Shown in pieces: positions 57,466 through 64,000 of a stretch of DNA of 64,000 nt. This DNA is from Pectobacterium sp. CFBP8739 (GTDB lineage: Bacteria; Pseudomonadota; Gammaproteobacteria; Enterobacterales; Enterobacteriaceae). Within the stretch, counting starts at the first letter, position 1. Every line of letters starts with the position of its first letter. Where the stretch lies: positions 182,827 through 246,826 of the forward strand of contig NZ_JACDRR010000007.1 in the NCBI RefSeq assembly GCF_013449375.1, read 5' to 3'. The notes beneath the pieces were generated by a model. It saw only the letters and a list, made by a program, of their open reading frames with translations. It searched no databases and was not told the DNA's origin. The position numbers were made by a program, and so were the translations under genes.

Positions 57466-57762
57466 ATGACGAACGTAATCAACAAATGCAGTGCTGAGGA
57501 AACCGCAGCCTGCTGCTGTGTCGATGTCGGCACAATTATGGATAACACCGATTGCACAGCGTCTTACAGCAAGGTTTTCGGCGATCGTGCTGAGGCGGAA
57601 GCGGCGCTGGCTGCCCTGACGGCAAAAGCGCGTGCGGTAGAGTCTGAGCCCTGCGACATCGTCAGTACGTTGGAAGACGTGGACGGTGGCGTTAAGCTGG
57701 ATATCGATTTTACGTTCAGCTGCCAGGCTGAAACGATGATTTTCCAGCTCGGTCTGCGTTAA
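57466..57762 (+). CDS. yfcZ: YfcZ/YiiS-family protein
   Basis: A 98-residue protein of the DUF406 (YfcZ/YiiS) family, with the N-terminal cysteine cluster ACCCVDVGTI and a compact alpha-beta pattern (YSKVFGDRAEAEAALAALTA). Its function is unknown. It sits between fadL and fadI as in E. coli. A hairpin at 57775-57797 (CAGGAGC and GCTCCTG) follows the stop and may be its terminator. Confidence 0.9.
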   Translation: MTNVINKCSAEETAACCCVDVGTIMDNTDCTASYSKVFGDRAEAEAALAALTAKARAVESEPCDIVSTLEDVDGGVKLDIDFTFSCQAETMIFQLGLR

Positions 57763-57949
57763 TTTTTGTTGTGGCAGGAGCTCTTTTGTGGCTCCTGTTC
57801 GTGACGTCTTCCTCCTGACGTATTACCTCACTTCTTCTTTTTTACCTCTATTTTTGTGATTTTTTCATCTTTGCTCGCGGCTACCCGTTGCTCTTCACAC
57901 TTTTGTGTTGCGCGCCTTTGCGTAATGTAACCATCTGGTTAACAATGAA

Positions 57950-57966
57950 ATCAGGTCTGACCTGTT
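57950..57966 (+). promoter_or_regulatory. FadR operator upstream of fadIJ
   Basis: ATCAGGTCTGACCTGTT agrees with the recalled FadR operator core (ANCTGGTCNGACCNGTT) at nearly all positions. It lies about 75 bp before fadI, fitting repression of beta-oxidation by FadR. Confidence 0.65.
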
Positions 57967-57985
57967 GTGCGCGTACTTTCTTTTT

Positions 57986-58040
57986 GGTCAACGGAAGTAT
58001 TTTGGGTCAACAGGAGTATTTTCGGTTAACAGGAGCGTTT
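57986..58040 (+). repeat. Three 19-bp tandem repeats, each with a Shine-Dalgarno-like core, before fadI
   Basis: Units start at 57986, 58005 and 58024 (GGTCAACGGAAGTATTTT, GGTCAACAGGAGTATTTTC, GGTTAACAGGAGCGTTT). The last one supplies the AGGAG of the fadI start at 58041. The others are decoy-like ribosome-binding cores without start codons. Confidence 0.6.
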
Positions 58041-59354
58041 ATGAGTGAGGTATTACCTCTGATAACCCGTCGTGGCGATCGCATTGCGTTCGTGAGCGGA
58101 TTACGCACCCCATTTGCCCGGCAGGCAACGGCCTATCATGGCGTACCCGCTCTCGAATTAGGGAAGCTCGTCACCAGTGAATTACTGGTTCGCACTGGTA
58201 TCGATCCTGAGTTGATCGAACTAGTGGTGTTCGGGCAGGTGGTCCAAATGCCCGAAGCGCCGAATATCGCCAGAGAGATCGTGCTCGGCACGGGAATGAG
58301 CGAACATACCGATGCCTACAGCGTGTCGCGCGCCTGTGCCACCAGTTTTCAGGCGGTCGCCAACGTGGCAGAAAGTATTATGGCGGGTACGGTGGAAATC
58401 GGTATTGCTGGCGGCGCGGATTCCTCTTCCGTGCTGCCCATTGGTGTCAGCAAAGCGCTGGCCAGAACGTTGGTAGATATGAACAAAGCCAGAACGCTGG
58501 GCCAGAAGTTGAAACTGTTAAGCGGTCTGCGCCCGAAAGACCTGCTGCCGGTTGCGCCTGCCGTGGCGGAGTATTCCACCGGGTTGCGCATGGGTGATAC
58601 CGCGGAACAGATGGCAAAAACCTACGGTATCACGCGTGAAGAACAGGATGAACTGGCGCACCGTTCGCACAAACTGGCGGCACAGGCCTGGGAATCTGGC
58701 GTGCTGCGCGATGAAGTAATGACGGCTTACGTCCCACCGTATGAGAAAGCGCTGAGTGAAGATAACAATGTGCGCCATGATTCTGCATTGGAGCAGTATT
58801 CCCGTTTACGTCCGGCGTTCGATCGCCGACATGGTTCGGTCACGGCGGCTAACAGTACACCGCTGACGGATGGCGCGGCGGCCGTTTTAATGATGAGTGA
58901 ATCCAAGGCTAAAAGTCTGGGACTCACGCCGCTAGGCTACCTACGCAGCTATGCATTCAGCGCCATCGGCGTACAGCGTGATATGTTGCTGGGGCCGGCT
59001 TATGCTTCTCCGCTTGCGTTGGCAAGAGCTGGCGTGGCACTGGCTGATTTGACGCTCATTGATATGCATGAGGCTTTTGCCGCCCAGACGCTGGCCAACC
59101 TCAAACTGTTTGCCAGTGATGAATTTGCTCGCAATCAACTTGGCAGACAGGCTGCGCTGGGTGAAGTAGACCGCGCCAAATTCAACGTACTGGGCGGATC
59201 TATCGCCTATGGTCACCCCTTTGCCGCTACTGGCGCGAGGATGATTACCCAAACGTTGAATGAATTGCGTCGTCGCGGCGGCGGGCTGGGGTTAACCACC
59301 GCCTGCGCGGCGGGTGGGCTGGGCACGGCAATGGTACTGGAGGTGACGCCATGA
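58041..59354 (+). CDS. fadI: 3-ketoacyl-CoA thiolase FadI
   Basis: This 437-residue thiolase is the last step of (mainly anaerobic) fatty-acid beta-oxidation. The nucleophile lies in [10 protein letters not shown], His in HEAFAAQT and [16 protein letters not shown], and the second catalytic cysteine in [10 protein letters not shown] chose the ATG at 58041, with AGGAG 5 bp upstream; a longer frame upstream is non-homologous. The stop overlaps fadJ by 4 bp, and the two products form the FadIJ complex. Confidence 0.95.
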   Translation: MSEVLPLITRRGDRIAFVSGLRTPFARQATAYHGVPALELGKLVTSELLVRTGIDPELIELVVFGQVVQMPEAPNIAREIVLGTGMSEHTDAYSVSRACATSFQAVANVAESIMAGTVEIGIAGGADSSSVLPIGVSKALARTLVDMNKARTLGQKLKLLSGLRPKDLLPVAPAVAEYSTGLRMGDTAEQMAKTYGITREEQDELAHRSHKLAAQAWESGVLRDEVMTAYVPPYEKALSEDNNVRHDSALEQYSRLRPAFDRRHGSVTAANSTPLTDGAAAVLMMSESKAKSLGLTPLGYLRSYAFSAIGVQRDMLLGPAYASPLALARAGVALADLTLIDMHEAFAAQTLANLKLFASDEFARNQLGRQAALGEVDRAKFNVLGGSIAYGHPFAATGARMITQTLNELRRRGGGLGLTTACAAGGLGTAMVLEVTP

Positions 59355-61531
59355 ACGATCAACAGCCTTTCCCTACCGTAACGGAAAGCTCCTCTGCCTT
59401 TTCCCTCACTATTCGGCCAGACAATATCGGTGTGATCGGCATTGATGTGCCCGGTGAGAAGGTGAACACGCTAAAAAGCGAATTTGCGCAGCAGATTCTT
59501 TCAGTCTTCGAGCAGGCGCGACAGCATGCGACGCTCAGGGGGCTGATTCTGATTTCTGCTAAACCTGACTCGTTTATCGCCGGTGCGGATATCACCATGT
59601 TGAACCAGTGCAGCAGTGCTGAACAGGCAGAAAATTTGGCGAAGCAAGGGCAGGAAACGTTCGATCAGATTGCTGCGCAGCCGTTCCCCGTAGTGGCCGC
59701 GATTCACGGTGCCTGTCTGGGCGGTGGTCTGGAACTGGCATTAGCCTGCGATTATCGCGTTTGTTCGCTGGATGAAAAGACGGTATTGGGGCTACCGGAA
59801 GTGCAACTTGGGCTTATTCCCGGTTCAGGCGGTACACAGCGGTTGCCACGCTTAATTGGTCTGGATAGCGCGCTCGATCTCATTCTGACCGGTCGCCATC
59901 TCCGCGCGAGTCAGGCGTTACGACAGGGGCTAATTGATGAAGCCGTCCCGCACGATATCCTGCTGGAGACCGCGGTAGAAATGCTCAAAAAAGGAAAACG
60001 TAAAGTCGTGCCGCTGGGCTGGCGTTCACGCCTGTTGAGCAGTCCGGGCATTCGTCATGTACTTTTCAAGATGGTGAAGCGTAAAACTCGTGCGAAAACA
60101 CTCGGCAACTATCCGGCCACAGAAAAGATTATTCAGGTGGTGCGCTGGGGAATCGAAAAAGGCCGTGAAGAAGGATACCGTCAGGAGGCGCGAGCGTTTG
60201 GCAAGCTGGTCATGACGCCGGAATCTGCCGCGCTACGCCATCTGTTCTTTGCCTCCAATGCATTAAAGAAAACTGCCGGTGCGGACTCTGAAGCGAAGCC
60301 AATCCACCGCGTCGGTATTCTCGGTGGTGGGCTGATGGGCGGTGGGATCGCCAGCGTGACGGCGACGCGCGGGCAATTGCCGGTGCGCATTAAAGATATC
60401 AATGAGCAGGGCATCAACCATGCGTTGAAATACAACTGGCAACGGTTGACCAACCGCGTCCAGCGTAAACAAATGAAGCCGACGGAGCGTCAGCGGTTGA
60501 TGACGTTGATTTCCGGTAGTACGGACTATCGCGGGTTTGAACATGCGGATATCGTCATTGAGGCTGTCTTTGAAGATCTGGCGCTGAAGCGGCAAATGGT
60601 GTCAGAGATTGAAGATCACGCCGCGCCGCATACGATATTCGCGTCAAACACCTCATCGCTGCCCATCCACCAGATTGCGGAGGGCGCGCGTCGTCCGCAA
60701 CAGGTTATTGGCCTGCACTATTTTAGTCCGGTGGACAAAATGCCGTTGGTTGAGGTGATTCCTCACGCGCACACCAGCGCAGAGACGGTGGCAACAACGG
60801 TTGCTCTGGCGAGAAAACAGGGGAAAACGGCGATCGTCGTGGGTGACAGCGCCGGTTTTTATGTGAACCGCATATTGGCGCCTTATATCAACGAAGCGGC
60901 TTACTGCCTGTTGGAAGGGGAGCCGATTGAATCGATTGACTCTGCGCTGGTGCGTTTTGGTTTCCCCGTTGGCCCACTTGCGCTGCTTGATGAGGTGGGC
61001 ATTGATGTCGCGACTAAAATTGTGCCGGTGTTAAGCGAAGAACTGGGTAAACGTTTCACTTCCCCACCTGCGTTTGATGCGATTCTGAAAGACGGACGTA
61101 AAGGGCGAAAAAATGGGAAAGGTTTTTATCGATACAATAAAACGCGCCGTCTCTGGCACGCGGGGAGAGAGGTCGATAGTTCGATTTATCCGCTGCTGGA
61201 TGTGACAGCAAAAGCCCATATCGACCCTGCGCTCATCAGTCAGCGTGGTGTCATGATGATGCTGAATGAAGCGGCACGTTGTCTGGAGGAAGGCGTGATC
61301 CAATGTGCACGCGATGGGGATATCGGTGCGGTATTTGGCATTGGTTTCCCTCCTTTCCTCGGCGGGCCGTTCCATTATATGGATCGTCTGGGTATCGAGA
61401 CGGTTGTGAAAACGCTGCTGGTGCTGCAACAGCAATATGGCGATCGGTTCGCGCCCTGTGAGCGTTTGCTCGCGATGCGGGAAGGTCGGCAGACGTTTTA
61501 TCCGCCAACCGGAGACGATAGCGCTAGTTGA
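59351..61531 (+). CDS. fadJ: Fatty-acid oxidation complex subunit FadJ
   Basis: A 726-residue multifunctional enzyme. The N-terminal enoyl-CoA hydratase part has [24 protein letters not shown] and [21 protein letters not shown]. The hydroxyacyl-CoA dehydrogenase part, from about 310, has NAD-binding [13 protein letters not shown] and the catalytic-His block [17 protein letters not shown] second dehydrogenase-type domain follows. It overlaps fadI by 4 bp. Its 3' end overlaps the SCPU gene, which faces it, by 8 bp. Confidence 0.96.
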   Translation: MNDQQPFPTVTESSSAFSLTIRPDNIGVIGIDVPGEKVNTLKSEFAQQILSVFEQARQHATLRGLILISAKPDSFIAGADITMLNQCSSAEQAENLAKQGQETFDQIAAQPFPVVAAIHGACLGGGLELALACDYRVCSLDEKTVLGLPEVQLGLIPGSGGTQRLPRLIGLDSALDLILTGRHLRASQALRQGLIDEAVPHDILLETAVEMLKKGKRKVVPLGWRSRLLSSPGIRHVLFKMVKRKTRAKTLGNYPATEKIIQVVRWGIEKGREEGYRQEARAFGKLVMTPESAALRHLFFASNALKKTAGADSEAKPIHRVGILGGGLMGGGIASVTATRGQLPVRIKDINEQGINHALKYNWQRLTNRVQRKQMKPTERQRLMTLISGSTDYRGFEHADIVIEAVFEDLALKRQMVSEIEDHAAPHTIFASNTSSLPIHQIAEGARRPQQVIGLHYFSPVDKMPLVEVIPHAHTSAETVATTVALARKQGKTAIVVGDSAGFYVNRILAPYINEAAYCLLEGEPIESIDSALVRFGFPVGPLALLDEVGIDVATKIVPVLSEELGKRFTSPPAFDAILKDGRKGRKNGKGFYRYNKTRRLWHAGREVDSSIYPLLDVTAKAHIDPALISQRGVMMMLNEAARCLEEGVIQCARDGDIGAVFGIGFPPFLGGPFHYMDRLGIETVVKTLLVLQQQYGDRFAPCERLLAMREGRQTFYPPTGDDSAS

Positions 61532-62537
61532 TTGTGACGTTGATCGTGACGGTGTCTTTATACGCCCCCTCCGGTTTGCTGGCCTGACTGGCGTTAATGC
61601 GGGCGGTGTACGGGATATTCTGCGTAATTCCCGTACCCGTTCCGCTATAATCGTTTGTTTCAGTCCAGGCGATATTCCCAGTGCGGTAGAGTTGATATTG
61701 CAGGTAGTAAGGGGTACCGCTGACGGTTGCTGTCATTCTGCGCCAGTTGGCATCGTCGGGATGGGTACTGACCAGCTTGACGGTGTAGGCACCCAGTAGC
61801 GTACAGCGCACCCCGAGGCTGTTGCTGACCGCCGCGAAATCAGCAGGAAACGCGGCTGTGCCAAAGCTGATATTCGGTGCGCTGGTGATCTGGCAATCAT
61901 TAGTGATGTTCATGGTAATGTTGAGAGTCGAGGTCGTTGTTCCTTCCTCGTAAACGCAAGCACCTAATAAGCCCAGTGAGCAAAGCCGATAGTCCCATTT
62001 TATCGTTACCGTATCGGTATAGGTGCCAGCGGCAACGTTGTTGCCGATACTGGTACGGATATAGACCGGCATCGTGCCGTCAGTGGAATTGAACAGACCT
62101 AAGATGCCGAGAAAGGTTGTTTGGGTCCAGGTGTAGGTTGAACCGATGTTATAACGTGTCCCGCAGCCAGAATCCATACACAGGTTGTAAGGAACATAGT
62201 CTGTGCTTGTTCCTCTGCGCATCCGCATGGTGATGCCGCTGGGGTTACTGTCACTCTGTATTGTCGCGATGATGGTATTGGTGCTGGCTAAACTCAATAA
62301 ACTTCCCGTGCAGCGAAACCCACTTCCCGACGCCACGACCTGCGGCGTACCGTTAACGCCGACAACGGAAGAACCATAAGGCCCCAGCGTTGTGTTGCTG
62401 GGGGGCGTAGTACAGGCGGCGTAGCTAAAGGGGGCGTAATACAGTGCCATCAATAAGAAAGCCAGACGAAGCCAGCGGGCGGATCGCCGATTGGCGGGGA
62501 AGACGTGCTGGATTGTCGGTATCGTGGTCAGCATCAT
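61524..62537 (-). CDS. Two-domain spore coat U (SCPU) protein, probable pilus tip subunit
   Basis: A 337-residue exported protein with signal peptide ending FSYA and two SCPU domains (about 42-195 and 205-337), each with conserved cysteines (CTTPP, CTGSL; DCQIT, RCTLL) and a C-terminal strand ending VTIKW or VTINVTIN. In Csu-type pili the two-domain protein CsuE, encoded after the usher, is the tip adhesin; this gene has that place and form. It converges on fadJ with an 8-bp overlap. Confidence 0.85.
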   Translation of the reverse strand: MMLTTIPTIQHVFPANRRSARWLRLAFLLMALYYAPFSYAACTTPPSNTTLGPYGSSVVGVNGTPQVVASGSGFRCTGSLLSLASTNTIIATIQSDSNPSGITMRMRRGTSTDYVPYNLCMDSGCGTRYNIGSTYTWTQTTFLGILGLFNSTDGTMPVYIRTSIGNNVAAGTYTDTVTIKWDYRLCSLGLLGACVYEEGTTTSTLNITMNITNDCQITSAPNISFGTAAFPADFAAVSNSLGVRCTLLGAYTVKLVSTHPDDANWRRMTATVSGTPYYLQYQLYRTGNIAWTETNDYSGTGTGITQNIPYTARINASQASKPEGAYKDTVTINVTIN

Positions 62538-62546
62538 GTTATCCTT

Positions 62547-64000
62547 TTAGTCAGTCATCTGGCAGGTGAGTGGGCCGATGGTTGCCATCATGGTCTGTGA
62601 TTCCGGCAGTGAGAATTCCACTCGGCAAAGCCGTCCATCTTCTTGTTTAAAACGTAAGCGATTAACGGTGCCCAGATTGGCGAAGTAGGCCAGACCATCG
62701 TAGCCGCTGATAGTGGTATCACCGCTGATTTCGTTGGTTATCCAAGTGCCGAGGGTGAGTGGATTGCCCTCCGTATTGAGCAGCCTGATGTTGGCGGATC
62801 GCACGGCATGAACGGGGAATTTCACGATGGTGCCGCTGCCTTCTTTGACTGATACGCGGGATTCCACCTGGGGTGTGGTGACGTTGGCTGGCAACTGTAA
62901 CGTATCGATTTCCAGTTTCGCGGGGTAGTTGGATACAACCCAGGGTACGAGCAAGTGGCCGCGTTTGTTGGTTTTCCCTACCAGTTGGTTTTCATATTTT
63001 ACCGGGACGTCGGGGTATCCTTCAGTATCGACCACAATAAAGGCGTCGTTGATGCGGTTGCTGGGGAAAAGCCCCCCGTTCATGTAGATCAGCGAGCCGC
63101 TCAGTTCCCCCCACTGCGTGGTATCGCCTTCGTTGCCATAGGTTCCGCCAGCCATCGTGGCATAAGGGCCGCGCCAGTTCAGCGAGCCTTGGTGATACGG
63201 GGTTCTTCCTGCACCATACGCGGTATTCCAGCCAAATCCACCTTCTGTCGGCGCGGTGCGGTTCACCCCTACGCGCGGTGAATAATCGCCATTGCTTTCG
63301 CGCTGAACGCCGGCATTGATGCTGCCGTTTCTACCAAAAGGCATCACGAACTGGAGCTGGGCGCTGTAGCCGTTTTCTCCCAGTGCTTTGTTAAAGGCGA
63401 GGTAAATGGAGCTGCCTTGCCAGACCTGACGGCTGAAAGAGAGATTCAGTAGACGGGTTCGGGTTGAATCGTATGCGCGGATATCGAAATAACCCACGCC
63501 GAATGAGCCATTGCCTTCACCAAACAGTTGGCTGCTGAGCGTCGCCTGATAGCTTTCCCGACTGAGACGGCCTTCCGTGAGCACGGCGGTCAAATCGCGG
63601 TACGTTTCACTACGTTTAGTGTGTTGAACACTTAGGCCAAATGCAGAGCTGTAGTAAGAATAGCCCGTGGTGTATTGGTGTCCGGTGGCTTCCTTTTCGC
63701 TCTGACTGTAGGAGGAACTCAGCGTGCCCCAGCGGCCGACGGTAAAATCCACCCCTGCACCGAGCAGATACAGATCCTGTATGGCTTCACCATGTGCCGA
63801 TACCGTCAGTTTATTGGTCAATCCGTAGCGATAGATGCCGCTGACAGCAGGGTCGTCAGTGTAGGAATTATTCTGTACGCCGTAGTCCTGACGCAGAACG
63901 CCAACGGACAGATCGAAATCACTCAATCCCTCTCTCAGCAAGGCGTTGGAGACGTAAAAAGGAATCGTGGTGGAAATTTGTCGCCCCTGCGCGTCCGTGG
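62547..64000 (-). CDS. Csu-type outer-membrane usher, C-terminal part (runs off the window)
   Basis: The frame stays open to the right edge, so the 5' part is outside. About 484 residues are visible: the beta-barrel strands (YSSAFGLSVQHTKRSETYRD and others), the plug-to-barrel segment TIPFYVSNALLREGLSDF, and the C-terminal domain ending GPLTCQMTD. Ushers assemble and export pilus subunits. This belongs to the archaic/Csu class by its SCPU neighbour. The SCPU gene follows after 9 bp. Confidence 0.88.
   Translation of the reverse strand, partial: TDAQGRQISTTIPFYVSNALLREGLSDFDLSVGVLRQDYGVQNNSYTDDPAVSGIYRYGLTNKLTVSAHGEAIQDLYLLGAGVDFTVGRWGTLSSSYSQSEKEATGHQYTTGYSYYSSAFGLSVQHTKRSETYRDLTAVLTEGRLSRESYQATLSSQLFGEGNGSFGVGYFDIRAYDSTRTRLLNLSFSRQVWQGSSIYLAFNKALGENGYSAQLQFVMPFGRNGSINAGVQRESNGDYSPRVGVNRTAPTEGGFGWNTAYGAGRTPYHQGSLNWRGPYATMAGGTYGNEGDTTQWGELSGSLIYMNGGLFPSNRINDAFIVVDTEGYPDVPVKYENQLVGKTNKRGHLLVPWVVSNYPAKLEIDTLQLPANVTTPQVESRVSVKEGSGTIVKFPVHAVRSANIRLLNTEGNPLTLGTWITNEISGDTTISGYDGLAYFANLGTVNRLRFKQEDGRLCRVEFSLPESQTMMATIGPLTCQMTD

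Overview
The window is a chromosomal segment of a soft-rot enterobacterium, most likely Pectobacterium. It carries the plant-pathogen type II secretion (Out) cluster flanked by pectinase genes, a Nep1-like necrosis toxin, and enterobacterial core neighbourhoods (argU, dbpA, argW-mlaA-fadL-fadIJ). Genus and symbols rest on recognition of the proteins; no database search was run.

Bases 1 to about 17,350 are the integrase-proximal part of an integrated island at the 3' end of tRNA-Arg(UCU). Its far end lies left of the window. The integrase (15961-17175, minus) sits beside the tRNA. At the other side is a minus-strand module (CbeA-type antitoxin, RadC-like protein, small secreted and membrane proteins, a WYL regulator, a YfjP-type GTPase) in the order typical of CP4-57-type islands. 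Between them lie an orphan gene, a satellite-type replication protein (Gp2/YfjJ-like), an AlpA excisionase regulator, another orphan, a 1633-residue STAND NTPase with an N-terminal PD-(D/E)XK-like nuclease domain, a decayed gene, and a compact four-gene operon (zinc ribbon, exported FxLYD-like protein, membrane protein, small basic protein) divergent from a BrxR/CapW-like WYL regulator. The STAND nuclease and the WYL-controlled operon are the two best candidates for antiphage or otherwise undescribed systems.

From 17.4 to 24 kb the core chromosome resumes: an MscS-family channel, a D-amino-acid aminotransferase with an L-Ala-D/L-Glu epimerase (murein-peptide metabolism) and the transaminase AlaC. 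From 23.9 to 41.4 kb is the pectinolysis and secretion block: outS and outB (convergent), a PL1 pectate-lyase lipoprotein, the GH28 exo-polygalacturonosidase lipoprotein PehX, and outC to outO. The out genes mostly overlap by a few bases and run as one operon that builds the secretin, ATPase, pseudopilus, inner-membrane platform and prepilin peptidase.

From 41.4 to 52.6 kb are single genes: a luciferase-like monooxygenase, remains of a molybdate-type ABC importer from which the permease and most of the ATPase are lost, dbpA, a small hydrolase, several uncharacterised proteins, the NLP toxin, and an MFS exporter divergent from an Lrp/AsnC regulator. A GNAT gene remnant lies beside tRNA-Arg(CCU). 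From 53 to 61.5 kb are mlaA, mqo, fadL, yfcZ and fadIJ, with FadR-like operators. The right edge holds the end of a Csu-type chaperone-usher locus (usher and two-domain SCPU tip protein).
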